Assembly: GCA_027485165.1 (NCBI GenBank)
Contig: JAIXRN010000075.1
Location: 203,218 to 267,217, forward strand
Direction of reading: 5' to 3'
DNA from: Rubrivivax sp.
GTDB lineage: Bacteria > Pseudomonadota > Gammaproteobacteria > Burkholderiales > Burkholderiaceae_C
Length of the DNA stretch: 64,000 nucleotides
In this document: positions 55,558 to 64,000 of the stretch, in pieces
How the letters are laid out: each line of letters begins with the position of its first letter
How positions within the stretch are numbered: position 1 is the first letter of the stretch
Notes under the pieces: model-generated
What the model was told of the DNA's origin: nothing
Seen by the model: the letters and a program-made list of their open reading frames with translations, nothing else
The model's database searches: none
Made by a program: the position numbers and the translations under genes

Positions 55558-56040
55558 ATGAATCTAGACCCAACCGATCTGCTGCTGCTGAACCTGCTGC
55601 AGACTGACGCGTCGCTGTCCAACCTGGCCCTGGCTGAACGGGCGGGTACCTCGCCGGCCACGGCGCTGCGCAGGGTGCGGCGGCTGGTGGATACCGGTGT
55701 CATCGAACGCCAGGTCGCACTTCTGAACCCCGAAGCCCTGCCCGCGGGGCTGACGGCGCTGCTGGAAGTCACGCTCGACCGGCAAGGCGTTGAACATCTG
55801 GACGCCTTCGAAGCCCGCGCCGTGGCGCAAGCCCCTGTGCAGCAGTGCTGGCGCGTGTCGCCGGGGCCTGATTTCGTGCTGGTGTGCTGGGTGCCGGACA
55901 TGCCGGCCTACCAGGCCCTGGCGCAACGCCTGCTGACGCAAGACGCCAACGTGCGCAACGTGAAGACCTACTTCAGCGTGAAGCGGGCGAAGTTCGACCC
56001 ACGGATCACGCTGCCGCCTTCAGCAGCGCCAGGCCCTTGA
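55558..56040 (+). CDS. Lrp/AsnC-family transcriptional regulator
   Basis: A 160-residue regulator. The winged helix-turn-helix is at residues 5-55 (LLNLLQTDASLSNLALAERA; TALRRVRRLVDTGVIER), followed by the RAM ligand-binding domain (VQQCWRVSPGPDFVLVCWVP; NVRNVKTYFSVKRAKF). It is divergent from glmS across a 149-bp gap that is AT-richer than its neighbours. Its last 35 bp overlap the convergent methyltransferase gene. Effector and targets are unknown; an amino acid is usual for the family. Confidence 0.93.
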   Translation: MNLDPTDLLLLNLLQTDASLSNLALAERAGTSPATALRRVRRLVDTGVIERQVALLNPEALPAGLTALLEVTLDRQGVEHLDAFEARAVAQAPVQQCWRVSPGPDFVLVCWVPDMPAYQALAQRLLTQDANVRNVKTYFSVKRAKFDPRITLPPSAAPGP

Positions 56041-57193
56041 GGTATTCGCCCTCGGGGAATTCGATCGTCGTGGGGTGGTCGCAAGCCCCTTCCAGGCGCT
56101 GCAGGATGGCAGCGTCCACGCCTGCGTCCAGGCCGGCACCGGCCACGATCTTGTGGAACAGGTCGGGGCCGATGCCGCCGCTGCAGCTGAAGCTCAGCAG
56201 CAGACCGCCGGGCTGCAGCAGGCGCAAGGCCAGGCGGTTGATGTCCTTGTAGGCGCGCGCTGCGCGTTCGGCATGGGCCGCGGTGGGGGCGAACTTGGGT
56301 GGGTCCAGCACGATGGCGTCGTACACATCGCCGCGCTTGAGCGCGTCGCGCAGGAACTGGTTCACGTCGGCGTCCACCACCGTGCTGCGCGCGGCGTCGA
56401 AGCCGTTCAGTGCCACGTGGGCCTGCACCCGCGCCAGGGCCGGGGCCGATGAATCCACGCTCGTGACATGCGCCGCCCCGCCGGCCAGCGCCGCGACGCT
56501 GAAGCCGCCGGTGTAGCAGTAGCAGTTCAGCACGCGCTGCAGGCCGAAGTGGCGCACCCAGCGGCCCAGCAGCGCGCGGTTGTCGCGCTGGTCCAGGTAG
56601 AAGCCGGTCTTGTGGCCGGCGGCCACGTCCAGGCCTAGCTGCCAGTCGTGTTCGGTGATGGTCACTTCGGCGCTGCCTTCGCCGCGCAGCCAGCCGGCCA
56701 CCGCGGGCAGGCCTTCCAGGCCGCGCACGCCGCTGTCGGACCGTTCATAGATGCGCGTGCAGCCGCTCGTGGCGATCAAGGCGTCAGCGATGGCCTGCTT
56801 CCAGCGTTCGGTGCCGGCGGCGTTGAACTGCACGCTCAGCAGGTCGGCATAGCGGTCCACCACCAGGCCGGGCACGCCGTCGGCTTCGCCGTGCACCAGG
56901 CGCACGCCGTTGCTGGCCACCGGCAGCCGCGCGCGCAGCGCCAACGCGCGGGCCATGCGGCGCTGGAAAAAGGCGGCGTCGATGTGTTCGGCTTCGTTGA
57001 AGCTCCAGGCGCGCACGCGGATCATGCTGCTGGGGCTGTAGGCACCCCAGGCCAGGAAGCGGCCGTCGCTGGCTTCCACGCGCACGGTCTCGCCGCTGTC
57101 GGCCGCGCCCTTGGCGATGCTGGTGTGGAATACCCAGGGGTGGCGGCGCAGCAGGCTGCGGTCCTTGCCTTCACGCAGGCGGATGGTTTTCAT
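56006..57193 (-). CDS. rlmI: 23S rRNA cytosine-C5 methyltransferase-like protein (RlmI family)
   Basis: A 395-residue class I SAM methyltransferase. ATG 57193 (GTGGGG upstream) starts an N-terminal PUA-like domain (MKTIRLREGKDRSLLRRHPW). An EEHEE-type middle domain (GEADGVPGLVVDRYADLLSV) and a Rossmann domain follow (GFYLDQRDNRALLGRW; VLNCYCYTGGFSVAALAGGA; IVLDPPKFAP; LLLSFSCSGGIG). RlmI methylates C1962 of 23S rRNA in E. coli, and the order and length fit. Gene-level orthology is inferred. Its 3' end overlaps the Lrp gene on the other strand. Confidence 0.92.
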   Translation of the reverse strand: MKTIRLREGKDRSLLRRHPWVFHTSIAKGAADSGETVRVEASDGRFLAWGAYSPSSMIRVRAWSFNEAEHIDAAFFQRRMARALALRARLPVASNGVRLVHGEADGVPGLVVDRYADLLSVQFNAAGTERWKQAIADALIATSGCTRIYERSDSGVRGLEGLPAVAGWLRGEGSAEVTITEHDWQLGLDVAAGHKTGFYLDQRDNRALLGRWVRHFGLQRVLNCYCYTGGFSVAALAGGAAHVTSVDSSAPALARVQAHVALNGFDAARSTVVDADVNQFLRDALKRGDVYDAIVLDPPKFAPTAAHAERAARAYKDINRLALRLLQPGGLLLSFSCSGGIGPDLFHKIVAGAGLDAGVDAAILQRLEGACDHPTTIEFPEGEYLKGLALLKAAA

Positions 57194-57236
57194 CCCCACA
57201 TTTTGTCGTCGCGCGGCCCAAGGCCACAGCCAGGGG

Positions 57237-57728
57237 ATGGCAGGGTCCACGCCAGGCCCTCAAACTGTCGGCTTTGCTTGCTCCACAGGCCTGCCACGAC
57301 CCGTTGTACCGCCCCCCGCCGTTTCATTCGCACTCCGCAGGCCGTCGCGCCCGCCTGCGCTGGCCAAGGGCCAGACGACGCAGATCGAGGCCGGCAACGC
57401 CAGCATTACCGAAGCCGAACTGGGCCTGCCGGTCTACCCCGGCGCGAAGATGAATGCGGGCAGCGCTTCCCGCGTGACCATGCCTGAAGGCACCATGGTG
57501 TCGGTGTCGATGCACAGCAGCGACCCGCCTGCCAAGGTGGCTGCCTTCTACCGCGACCTGCTGCGCGCCCGCGCCCAGGGCAAGCAGTTCATGGACACCA
57601 GCACGGGTGAAGGCGCCCTGCTGCTGCTGAACGACGAAGCCACGCGCAGCGGCGTGCAGATCTCCATCGGCCAGGCCGATGGCGGCACCGACGTGCAGCT
57701 GCAGGTGATCACCGGCAAGCCTCGCTGA
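57237..57728 (+). CDS. Hypothetical protein with C-terminal conserved module; start uncertain
   Basis: The C-terminal 110 residues look real: TTQIEAGNASITEAELGLPV, then GAKMNAGSASRVTMPEGTMV and FYRDLLRARAQGKQFMDTST. They resemble small betaproteobacterial envelope proteins in which 'ITEADLGLPVYPGA' follows a lipoprotein signal. No signal peptide is visible in any frame upstream, and ATG 57237 gives an odd Pro/Arg-rich N-terminus. The 5' end may be mutated or the start lies elsewhere. A strong hairpin with a T-run follows the stop. Confidence 0.6.
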   Translation: MAGSTPGPQTVGFACSTGLPRPVVPPPAVSFALRRPSRPPALAKGQTTQIEAGNASITEAELGLPVYPGAKMNAGSASRVTMPEGTMVSVSMHSSDPPAKVAAFYRDLLRARAQGKQFMDTSTGEGALLLLNDEATRSGVQISIGQADGGTDVQLQVITGKPR

Positions 57729-57788
57729 ATGCAAGGCACCCAACCCAGCCACCCGCCGCGGAACCGGCTTTGCCGGGCCGCCGGCGGG

Positions 57789-57838
57789 GCCTCCCCCTCG
57801 GGGGGTAGCGAGCGCTAGCGAGCTGGGGGGCTTTTTTT
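57789..57838 (+). terminator. Rho-independent terminator within a Burkholderiales-style repeat
   Basis: GCCTCCCCC pairs with GGGGGGC at 57825-57831 across a GC-rich loop containing GTAGCGAGCGCTAGCGAGC, followed by seven Ts (57832-57838). It ends transcription of the plus-strand gene at 57728. The CCCCTCGGGGGG...AGCGAGC composition is that of a repetitive extragenic element common in Burkholderiales. The convergent xerC stop lies inside it. Confidence 0.8.
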
Positions 57839-58810
57839 CGCCCGCGGGTGCGCCGCGTCGTAGACCTTCGCGAGGTGCTGGAAGTCCAGCTTCGTGTAGA
57901 CCTGGGTGGTGCTGATGCTGGCGTGGCCCAGCAGTTCCTGCACGGCGCGCAGGTCGCCGCTGCTTTGCAGCAGGTGGCTGGCAAAGCTGTGGCGCAGCAT
58001 GTGCGGGTGCACGTGCGTGGGCAGGCCGGCGCGCTGGGCCTGGGCCTGCAGGCGCGCGCGCAGCTGGTTGGGCACCAGGCGCGTGCCGCGCTGGCTGACG
58101 AACAAGGCCATCTCGCCAGCCGCGGCCAGCTGCGGGCGCAGCGCCAGCCAGGCCCGCAGGGCCGCCAGCGCCTGCGTGCCCACCGGTACGCTGCGGCGCT
58201 TGCTGCCCTTGCCCAGTACATGGGCGGTGGCGTCGGGCAGGTCCACCCAGCCGGCAGCGCCAGCATGGGCGGCCACATCCAGCCCCAACAGTTCGGCGAT
58301 GCGCAGGCCGCTGCCATAGAGCAATTCGACGATGGCGGCGTCGCGCGCGGCCAGCGCCGGGGTATTGGCGCGGCCGGCCACGGCGGGGTCGGCGGTGGCG
58401 CCGGGGTGGTCGGCCAGGGCCATGGCCTGTTCGACCGCCAGGGCCTTGGGCAGGGGCTTGGGCGCTTTGGGCGGGCGGATGCCGTCGACCGGATTGGCCA
58501 GCAACAGCCCCTGCCGGCCCCACCAGCGGAACAGGCCGCGCCAGGCCGCCAAGGCGATGGCGATGCTGCGCGGCGCCAGGCCACGCCGGCGCAGCTGGCC
58601 CACCCAGGCGCGCAGCTGCAACGGGGTGGCCGCGGGCAGGGCCACGCCGTCTTGCTGCGCACTGGCCTGCAGGCGCAGCAGGGCTTCGGTGTACATCGCC
58701 AGGGTGCGCGCAGCCAGGCGCTTTTCCACCTGCAGGTGGATGATGAAAGCCTGCAGCTCTGGCGCCAGCACGGGTGCGCTGGCGGGGTCGGCGCTGGCTG
58801 CCGCTTTCAC
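57815..58810 (-). CDS. xerC: Tyrosine recombinase XerC
   Basis: A 331-residue site-specific recombinase that resolves chromosome dimers at dif. GTG 58810 lies 7 bp after the DUF484 stop and suits the family length, while the longer frame upstream is shadow. The N-terminal SAM-like DNA-binding domain spans about 15-110. The catalytic domain has LLYGSGLRIAELLGLD (Arg), GKGSKRRSVPV (Lys), HPHMLRHSFASHLL (His and Arg), LLGHAS (His) and STTQVYTKLDF (Tyr). The last residues (AKKSPPAR) are encoded by the terminator repeat. It is the third gene of dapF-DUF484-xerC. Confidence 0.95.
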   Translation of the reverse strand: MKAAASADPASAPVLAPELQAFIIHLQVEKRLAARTLAMYTEALLRLQASAQQDGVALPAATPLQLRAWVGQLRRRGLAPRSIAIALAAWRGLFRWWGRQGLLLANPVDGIRPPKAPKPLPKALAVEQAMALADHPGATADPAVAGRANTPALAARDAAIVELLYGSGLRIAELLGLDVAAHAGAAGWVDLPDATAHVLGKGSKRRSVPVGTQALAALRAWLALRPQLAAAGEMALFVSQRGTRLVPNQLRARLQAQAQRAGLPTHVHPHMLRHSFASHLLQSSGDLRAVQELLGHASISTTQVYTKLDFQHLAKVYDAAHPRAKKSPPAR

Positions 58811-58817
58811 GCCCGCT

Positions 58818-59540
58818 TCACGCCACTGCGTTGGGCGCCGGCAGCAGGCGCGACAGCGCCGCGCTGGCCACTTCGCCGATGCGCTGCAGGAAGTCGGTGC
58901 CCATGTCGGCCGAATAGCGCGTGGGGTCGGGCGAGCCCAGCACCAGCAGGCCGAAGCAGCCATCGCCTTCTGGCGCGCCTTGTTCACGCGTCTGGCGCAG
59001 CGGGATCATGGCCATCGACGCCACCGTGGCACCGTCGTCCAGCCATTCGCTGGCTTCGAAGCCGCTGTTCACGCCGCAGTACGGCAGCGCCAGGCTGCCG
59101 CTGAAGGCTTGCAGGTCGTTGCTGACGGCCTGGGCAAAGGGGCGGTCGGCGAAGGCCGACGCCGCGCCCCACAGCCGCACGGCGGCCTGTGGGATGAGGA
59201 ACTGGTGCTTCATCGCGTCCACCATCACTTGCGGCAGGTCGGCCGGGTCGACGGTCAGCAGGATGCTGCGCGTCCAGCGGTGCAGGCGGTCGGCGATGGC
59301 CACGTTTTCCTGGCTGTGGCGGATCATGTCCATGATCCGGCTTTCCAGGCCCTTGATGCGCTCGCGCAGCATTTCCATCTGCCGTTCCTGCAGCGAAACG
59401 GCGCGCTGCCCGTGCGGGCTGGTCAGCTGCACGCTGGCCAGCAGTTCGGCGTGGCGTTCGAAGAACGCCGGGTTGTTGGCCAGGTAGTGCGCGATGTCGC
59501 TCTCGGTGATGCCCTGCAGGGGGCCTGAAATGCTGGTCAC
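58818..59540 (-). CDS. DUF484-family (GAF-like) protein
   Basis: A 240-residue cytoplasmic protein. An N-terminal segment ([20 protein letters not shown], then [18 protein letters not shown]) forms a coiled coil, and a GAF-like C-terminal domain covers about 90-235 ([20 protein letters not shown]). DUF484 is found almost always between dapF and xerC, with unknown function. It overlaps the dapF stop by ATGA. Confidence 0.94.
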   Translation of the reverse strand: MTSISGPLQGITESDIAHYLANNPAFFERHAELLASVQLTSPHGQRAVSLQERQMEMLRERIKGLESRIMDMIRHSQENVAIADRLHRWTRSILLTVDPADLPQVMVDAMKHQFLIPQAAVRLWGAASAFADRPFAQAVSNDLQAFSGSLALPYCGVNSGFEASEWLDDGATVASMAMIPLRQTREQGAPEGDGCFGLLVLGSPDPTRYSADMGTDFLQRIGEVASAALSRLLPAPNAVA

Positions 59541-60406
59541 AGCTCGATCTCTCCTTCAAACACGGTTTCGGCCGGGCCCGTCATCAGTACCGGTGCGTCG
59601 TCATTCAGCCATTCGATCAGCAGCTGCCCGCCTCTGGCTTGCACTTCCACGCGCCGCGCCAGCCAGCCCAGGCGGATGCCGGCCACCACTGCGGCGCAGG
59701 CGCCGGTGCCGCAGGCCAGGGTTTCGCCAGCATCACGTTCGTGCACGCGCAAGCGCACGGCGTCGCGCGACAGCAGCTGCAGAAAGCCCACGTTCACGTG
59801 CCGCGGAAAGCGCTGGTGGGTTTCGATCAGCGGGCCCAGACTGGCCACGGGCGCCGTATCGACGTTGTCCACGCGCAGCACGGCATGCGGGTTGCCCATC
59901 GACAGGATGGCCAGAGGGTGGTCGCGCAGGCTTGCGCCGTGGCTATCGCCCTCGATGCGCCACTGCTCGAAGCCGCCCAACGCTTGCGGTTGCAGGCCTG
60001 TGGCGTCGAAAGGCACACGCGCCAGGTCGAAGACCGGACGGTTCATGTCCACCGTGACGCGGCCGTCAGGCTGCAGCTGCAAGCTGAGCAGGTTGTTCAG
60101 CGTTTCCACGCGCAGGGTGGTCTTGTCGCTCAGGCCGCGGTCGTGCACGTAGCGCACGAAGCAGCGTGCGCCGTTGCCGCAATGTTCCACCTCGGCGCCG
60201 GTGGCGCCGTTGAAGATGCGGTAGCGGAAGTCCACGCCCGGCGTGCTGCTGCGTTCCACGGCCAGGATCTGGTCGGCGCCCACGCCAAATCGGCGGTCGC
60301 CCAGGCGCTGCAACTGGGCCGGGGTCAGGCGGATGGGCGCGGCGGTGCCGTCGAGCACGACGAAGTCGTTGCCCGCGCCTTGCATCTTGGTGAAGCGCAG
60401 TCGCAT
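59537..60406 (-). CDS. dapF: Diaminopimelate epimerase
   Basis: A 289-residue enzyme converting LL- to meso-diaminopimelate for lysine and peptidoglycan synthesis. It begins [20 protein letters not shown]. The two catalytic cysteines lie in [17 protein letters not shown] and [16 protein letters not shown], and the C-terminal half repeats the fold. It heads the dapF-DUF484-xerC operon on the minus strand and ends by overlapping DUF484. Confidence 0.97.
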   Translation of the reverse strand: MRLRFTKMQGAGNDFVVLDGTAAPIRLTPAQLQRLGDRRFGVGADQILAVERSSTPGVDFRYRIFNGATGAEVEHCGNGARCFVRYVHDRGLSDKTTLRVETLNNLLSLQLQPDGRVTVDMNRPVFDLARVPFDATGLQPQALGGFEQWRIEGDSHGASLRDHPLAILSMGNPHAVLRVDNVDTAPVASLGPLIETHQRFPRHVNVGFLQLLSRDAVRLRVHERDAGETLACGTGACAAVVAGIRLGWLARRVEVQARGGQLLIEWLNDDAPVLMTGPAETVFEGEIEL

Positions 60407-60447
60407 GGCAGCGGATTATCCGCGCCGCGCGCGGGATAGCCCGCGTT

Positions 60448-61086
60448 TCAGCGGCGGCGCAGCGCTCCTGCCAACAAGCCCAGACCAGCCAACAGGGTCA
60501 GCGCGGTGGCGGGCTCGGGCACGGGCGTGACGCCAAAACCGAAACCGTACCGGGCCACGCCGACGCCTGTCTCCTGCACCCAGAAGCTGTAGCTGCCAGC
60601 CGGCAAAGGGGTGCTGAAGCCGCTGGCACCCAATTCAGGGAACAGGCCCATGGGTTCCAGGATGTCGTTGCCGATGTCGTTTTCGCTGTAAAGGCGGAAG
60701 CCCAGCATGCCGGCAGCGCTCTGGGCGTCTGGCGGCACCGTGAAGCTGCTGCCGCTCATCATGCCGATGAAGCCGACCTCGACCAGGACCTCCGTGCCTG
60801 GCAGCACCGTCAGCGACGACAGCACAAAGCCCGCTGGCACGGTGATGGTGAAGTAGTCACGGTCCACCGGTCCACCGGGCACGGCGCGGCCCGTCAGGCC
60901 CGACACCGTGGTCTGGCCCGAGGCCAGGGTGACGAAGGTGGGCAGCAGGTTGTTGCCCGACAGGTCGCCGTTGACGGCTTCGTTCCAGCCCGGGGCCGGA
61001 TTGCCGGCCTGCGCCGCCGCGGCCAGGGCCAGCAGGGATAGGGGCAGCGCGGCAAGGCGCAGCAGCGGGCGGATGTGGGCTTTCAT
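60448..61086 (-). CDS. PEP-CTERM sorting-domain exported protein
   Basis: A 212-residue secreted protein. ATG 61086 starts a signal peptide (MKAHIRPLLRLAALPLSLLA) cleaved near AAQAG. The central beta-rich part (PVDRDYFTITVPAGFVLSSL; LPAGSYSFWVQETGVG) resembles proteins with Ca2+-free beta-sandwich repeats. The C-terminus VPEPATALTLLAGLGLLAG followed by ALRRR is a PEP-CTERM signal, recognised by exosortase and anchored or released at the surface. No exosortase gene is in the window. Confidence 0.9.
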   Translation of the reverse strand: MKAHIRPLLRLAALPLSLLALAAAAQAGNPAPGWNEAVNGDLSGNNLLPTFVTLASGQTTVSGLTGRAVPGGPVDRDYFTITVPAGFVLSSLTVLPGTEVLVEVGFIGMMSGSSFTVPPDAQSAAGMLGFRLYSENDIGNDILEPMGLFPELGASGFSTPLPAGSYSFWVQETGVGVARYGFGFGVTPVPEPATALTLLAGLGLLAGALRRR

Positions 61087-61192
61087 GCGGGTCTCCAGAC
61101 AGGCGGCAACGACAGGCCCTGTTCTACCGCAAGCCGCTGCGGCCCAGCGCCTGCACACCCCCCTGATCCGGGGCCCGCACCGATGTCGGTCT

Positions 61193-62104
61193 TCAGTCGT
61201 AAAGCGCTGGCTGGCCTGGCGGGCGCGTCTTGAAGCGCTTGTGTACCCACAGGTACTGCGCCGGGCACAGGCGGATCTGCGCTTCGATGAAGCGGTTCAT
61301 GGCCGCGGCGTCGGCTTCGGCGTCGTCGCTGGGCCAGTCGGTCCAGGGTTCGTGGAAGCGCACCACGTAACCCTGCCCGCCGGGCAGCATCTGGGCCGTG
61401 AGCGGCTGCACCACCATGTTCAGGCCGCGCGCCATGCGCGAAGGAGCCAGCAGGGTGGCTGCCGGGTGGCCGAAGAAAGGCACGAAGGCCGCGTCGCGCG
61501 GGCCGAAGTCCATGTCGGCCGGGTTGAAGAAGGCCAACCCGCGCTTGATGGCCCGCACCACAGCGCGGGCGCCGTCCTGGCGCCGGTAGAACTCGTCATG
61601 CCCCAGGCGTGAACGGCCGCGCAGCAACGCGGCGTCCAGCACGGCGTTGCTCTGCGGGGCGTAGATGTCCACGCCCGGGCGCGGCTGGAAGAGCTGCACC
61701 GCTGCCCCCGCCACGTCCACGGCCAGGAAGTGCGGCACCAGCCAGAGCGTGGGCCTTTGCTGCTGCTGCCACACACGTTCGGCCAGCTGGGCGTCGCCTT
61801 CCACGCGGATGAGCCGCCGCAGCCGCGCCGGCGACGCATGCCACAGCAGCGAACGTTCCAGCAGGCTGCGCGCCAGCCACTGAAAGTGCTCGCGCGCCAG
61901 CGCTTCGCGCTCGGCTGCGGTCTTCTCGGGAAAGCACAGGGCCAGGTTGCGCAGGGCCACGCGCCGCCGCGCGCCCGCCAGCCGGTACAGCAGCCGCCCC
62001 AGGCCACGGCCCAGCGCCGCCAGCAGGCCCAGGGGTAAGGCGTGCAGCAGCCACACGCCCGCCAGCAGCAGCCGCGCCAGCCCGTTCATCATCAGCGCCT
62101 TCAT
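61193..62104 (-). CDS. Lipid A biosynthesis lauroyl acyltransferase-like protein (LpxL/HtrB family), second of pair
   Basis: A 303-residue inner-membrane acyltransferase. ATG 62104 overlaps the upstream acyltransferase stop by ATGA. A hydrophobic N-terminus (ARLLLAGVWLLHALPLGLLA) precedes the HX4D active site WLVPHFLAVDVAG, then YAPQSNAVLDAALLRGRS and the family ending AQIRLCPAQYLWVHKRFKTR. It adds a secondary acyl chain to Kdo2-lipid IVA. Which position it acylates cannot be told. Confidence 0.92.
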   Translation of the reverse strand: MKALMMNGLARLLLAGVWLLHALPLGLLAALGRGLGRLLYRLAGARRRVALRNLALCFPEKTAAEREALAREHFQWLARSLLERSLLWHASPARLRRLIRVEGDAQLAERVWQQQQRPTLWLVPHFLAVDVAGAAVQLFQPRPGVDIYAPQSNAVLDAALLRGRSRLGHDEFYRRQDGARAVVRAIKRGLAFFNPADMDFGPRDAAFVPFFGHPAATLLAPSRMARGLNMVVQPLTAQMLPGGQGYVVRFHEPWTDWPSDDAEADAAAMNRFIEAQIRLCPAQYLWVHKRFKTRPPGQPALYD

Positions 62105-62982
62105 GCACCGGCCTCGGGCTGGCGCGGCTGCTTGTAGCGGTGGTAGCCCCACAGGTACTGCGAAGGCTTGGCCAGGATCATGCGTTCCATGTTGCGGTTC
62201 ATCGCCGCGGCGGCGGCGCTCAGGTCGCCAGCAGCGCCGGCCTGCGGCATCGGTTCGGCCAGCGGTGTGACGTGCACCACATAGCCAGCGCCGCGGGGCA
62301 GCCTTTCACCCCAGATCAGCAACGGGGTGGCCCCGGTCTGCAGCGCCAGCCGCGCGCCCAGCGTCATGGTGTAGGCCGGCTGGCCGAAGAAGGGCACCCA
62401 CACGCCCATGCCTTCGGGCGGCACCTGGTCGGGCAACAGGCCCAGGGTTTCGCCGCGCTTCAGGGCCCGCATCATCTGCCGCACCCCGGCCAGCGTGGCC
62501 GGGGCGGTGGCCAGCGCGGGGCGGGCACGGGCGGTTTCTTCCAGTTCGCGCAGCCAGGCCTGACGGGCTGGCCGGTAGAGCACGGTGATGGGCTGGCGCG
62601 CGCCGAAGCGCTGCGCATAGGCCTGCGCTGCGATCTCGAAGCTGCCCATGTGCGGCGTCAGCAGCACGATGCCGCGGCCCAGGCCCAGCGCCGCTTCCAC
62701 ATGCTCGGCGCCCTGCCAGTGCACGGGGTCGGCAATCGCTTCATTGGGCGGACGCAGCCACAGGCGCGGCAATTCCAGCGTCAGCTTGCCGGCTTCGGCC
62801 ACAGCGGCGCGGCGGTCGGCCTGGCGCACGCCGGCCAGCGCCGCGTTGGCATCCAGCCGGCGGCGATAGCTGGGCGAACCCAGATAGGCCAGCCAGCCGA
62901 CAAAGGCGCCGATCGCGTGCAAAAGCCGCAGCGGCCATCTGGACAGGGTGTGCAGCAGACGCGCAAGCCACCAGGGCATCAT
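62101..62982 (-). CDS. Lipid A biosynthesis acyltransferase-like protein (LpxL/LpxM family), first of pair
   Basis: A 293-residue acyltransferase with the HX4E active site LLTPHMGSFEIAAQ, then TVLYRPARQAWLRELEE, LGLLPDQVPPEGMGVWVPFF and the ending MILAKPSQYLWGYHRYKQPR. It shares the fold with the following gene but differs in the catalytic acid (Glu rather than Asp). The two are coupled and divergent from metK across about 210 bp. Together they probably complete lipid A acylation. Confidence 0.92.
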   Translation of the reverse strand: MMPWWLARLLHTLSRWPLRLLHAIGAFVGWLAYLGSPSYRRRLDANAALAGVRQADRRAAVAEAGKLTLELPRLWLRPPNEAIADPVHWQGAEHVEAALGLGRGIVLLTPHMGSFEIAAQAYAQRFGARQPITVLYRPARQAWLRELEETARARPALATAPATLAGVRQMMRALKRGETLGLLPDQVPPEGMGVWVPFFGQPAYTMTLGARLALQTGATPLLIWGERLPRGAGYVVHVTPLAEPMPQAGAAGDLSAAAAAMNRNMERMILAKPSQYLWGYHRYKQPRQPEAGA

Positions 62983-62985
62983 TTG

Positions 62986-63193
62986 TATACTTCGAGCGTC
63001 GCCGAGTTAAAGGACAACTTGCGGGGCGACTGTAGGGCCGGGAGCATACCCAGCCCTGCCGGGCCAGACGCCAGACTGCCACCCCCAGGGGCCGCAGCGT
63101 GGTGCCGGCTCAACAAACCCGCTAAAGCGTTCGCCGCGGCTCCCCCGCACCGGCGACGCAGCCAGTGCAACCCCAACCGGAGCTATTTCCATC
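62986..63193 (+). promoter_or_regulatory. metK promoter and structured 5' leader
   Basis: TATACT at 62986-62991 is a good -10 element, putting the transcript start near 62998. The RNA would begin with a stem GTCGCC/GGCGAC (62998-63003 with 63025-63030) enclosing AGTT/AACT (63005-63008 with 63016-63019) and an AAAGGAC loop. The leader is about 195 nt. I could not match it to a known SAM or SAH riboswitch. Confidence 0.45.
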
Positions 63194-64000
63194 GTGGCGA
63201 ACGACTTCCTCTTCACTTCCGAATCCGTCTCCGAAGGCCACCCCGACAAGGTGGCCGACCAGGTGTCCGACGCGATCCTGGACGCGATCTTCAAGCAGGA
63301 CCCGCGCAGCCGCGTGGCCGCCGAGACCCTGTGCAACACGGGCTTGGTGGTGCTGGCCGGCGAGATCACGACCAACGCGCATGTGGACTACATCCAGGTG
63401 GCGCGCGACACCATCAAGCGCATCGGCTACGACAACACCGACTACGGCATCGACTACAAGGGCTGCGCGGTGATGGTCTGCTACGACAAGCAGAGCAACG
63501 ACATCGCCCAGGGCGTGGACCACGCCAGCGACGACCACCTGAACATCGGCGCCGGCGACCAGGGTCTGATGTTCGGCTATGCGTGCAACGAAACGCCCGA
63601 GCTGATGCCCGCGCCGATCTACTACGCGCACCGCCTGGTGGAACGGCAAGCCCAGCTGCGCAAGGACGGCCGCCTGCCCTTCCTGCGTCCCGACGCCAAG
63701 AGCCAGGTGACGATGCGCTATGTGGACGGCAAGCCCCACAGCATCGACACCGTCGTGCTGAGCACCCAGCACAGCCCCGACCAGAGCGAGAGCATGACGA
63801 AGCTGAAGCCCAGCTTCTACGAGGCCGTGATCGAAGAGATCATCAAGCCCGTGCTGCCCAAGGAATGGCTGAAGGACACCAAGTACCTGGTGAACCCGAC
63901 GGGCCGCTTCGTCATCGGCGGCCCGCAGGGTGACTGCGGCCTGACCGGCCGCAAGATCATCGTCGACACCTACGGCGGCGCCTGCCCGCACGGCGGTGGC
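63194..64000 (+). CDS. metK: S-adenosylmethionine synthetase, 3' part missing
   Basis: The enzyme makes S-adenosylmethionine from methionine and ATP in the cytoplasm. The 269 codons present, of about 390, start at GTG 63194 and contain [36 protein letters not shown] and the beginning of the P-loop-like GGACPHGGG at the edge. All N-terminal signatures are intact. It is divergent from the acyltransferase pair. Confidence 0.97.
   Translation, partial: MANDFLFTSESVSEGHPDKVADQVSDAILDAIFKQDPRSRVAAETLCNTGLVVLAGEITTNAHVDYIQVARDTIKRIGYDNTDYGIDYKGCAVMVCYDKQSNDIAQGVDHASDDHLNIGAGDQGLMFGYACNETPELMPAPIYYAHRLVERQAQLRKDGRLPFLRPDAKSQVTMRYVDGKPHSIDTVVLSTQHSPDQSESMTKLKPSFYEAVIEEIIKPVLPKEWLKDTKYLVNPTGRFVIGGPQGDCGLTGRKIIVDTYGGACPHGGG

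Overview
The window is GC-rich, densely packed chromosomal DNA of a betaproteobacterium, most likely Burkholderiales near the Rubrivivax/Leptothrix/Ideonella group. This is an inference from the gene complement: a MexEF-OprN-like RND pump, a PEP-CTERM protein, the dapF-DUF484-xerC order, an LpxL pair divergent from metK, a FisR-type sulfur regulon, and a Burkholderiales-style CCCCTCGGGGGG extragenic repeat. Many genes are joined by 4-bp ATGA or GTGA overlaps. No rRNA, tRNA, CRISPR array, prophage or complete insertion sequence was seen.

Layout. 1-5203 (minus): adaptor, permease and outer-membrane factor of a tripartite RND efflux pump; the last gene runs off the left edge. 5476-11115 (plus): a lipoprotein metallo-hydrolase, then a soluble multi-GAF histidine kinase flanked by two NarL-type response regulators. 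11117-24739: a TonB-dependent receptor with a MetE-like enzyme (minus), divergent from a tandem SnoaL-like protein, then a LacI regulator, a second tandem SnoaL-like protein, a CUT1-type ABC importer, a cupin and an HpaI-type aldolase (plus). A LacI-type operator is repeated in the two control regions. I read this as one uptake-and-catabolism regulon for an unidentified substrate. 25059-36166: P-type ATPase, M48 and S9 peptidases, a multiheme cytochrome with one broken haem site, a Ser/Thr kinase and small unknown genes. 36167-37364: gene-poor, with two inverted copies of a 130-bp stem-loop repeat whose outer stems covary. 37365-40015: cytochrome bd-type oxidase with a short DUF2474 subunit.

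40542-53059 is a sulfane-sulfur (sulfide/persulfide) oxidation island. It holds a persulfide dioxygenase-rhodanese fusion, a rhodanese, two YeeE/YedE channels, an alpha/beta hydrolase joined in frame to a rhodanese, a DUF302 fragment, an ETHE1-like protein that has lost metal ligands, and a lone Rieske protein. A sigma-54 activator with the three-cysteine spacing of FisR comes next, then SulP, a DUF442-SQR fusion, persulfide dioxygenase and DUF2892. Two almost identical 16-bp sigma-54-like promoters lie ahead of the two minus-strand operons, with the activator between them. 53537-64000 is mostly housekeeping: glmS, an Lrp regulator, an rRNA methyltransferase, xerC, DUF484, dapF, a PEP-CTERM protein, two lipid A acyltransferases and metK (cut by the right edge).

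The two most interesting systems are the LacI/TonB/ABC/SnoaL/cupin/aldolase regulon and the unusually elaborate FisR sulfur island.
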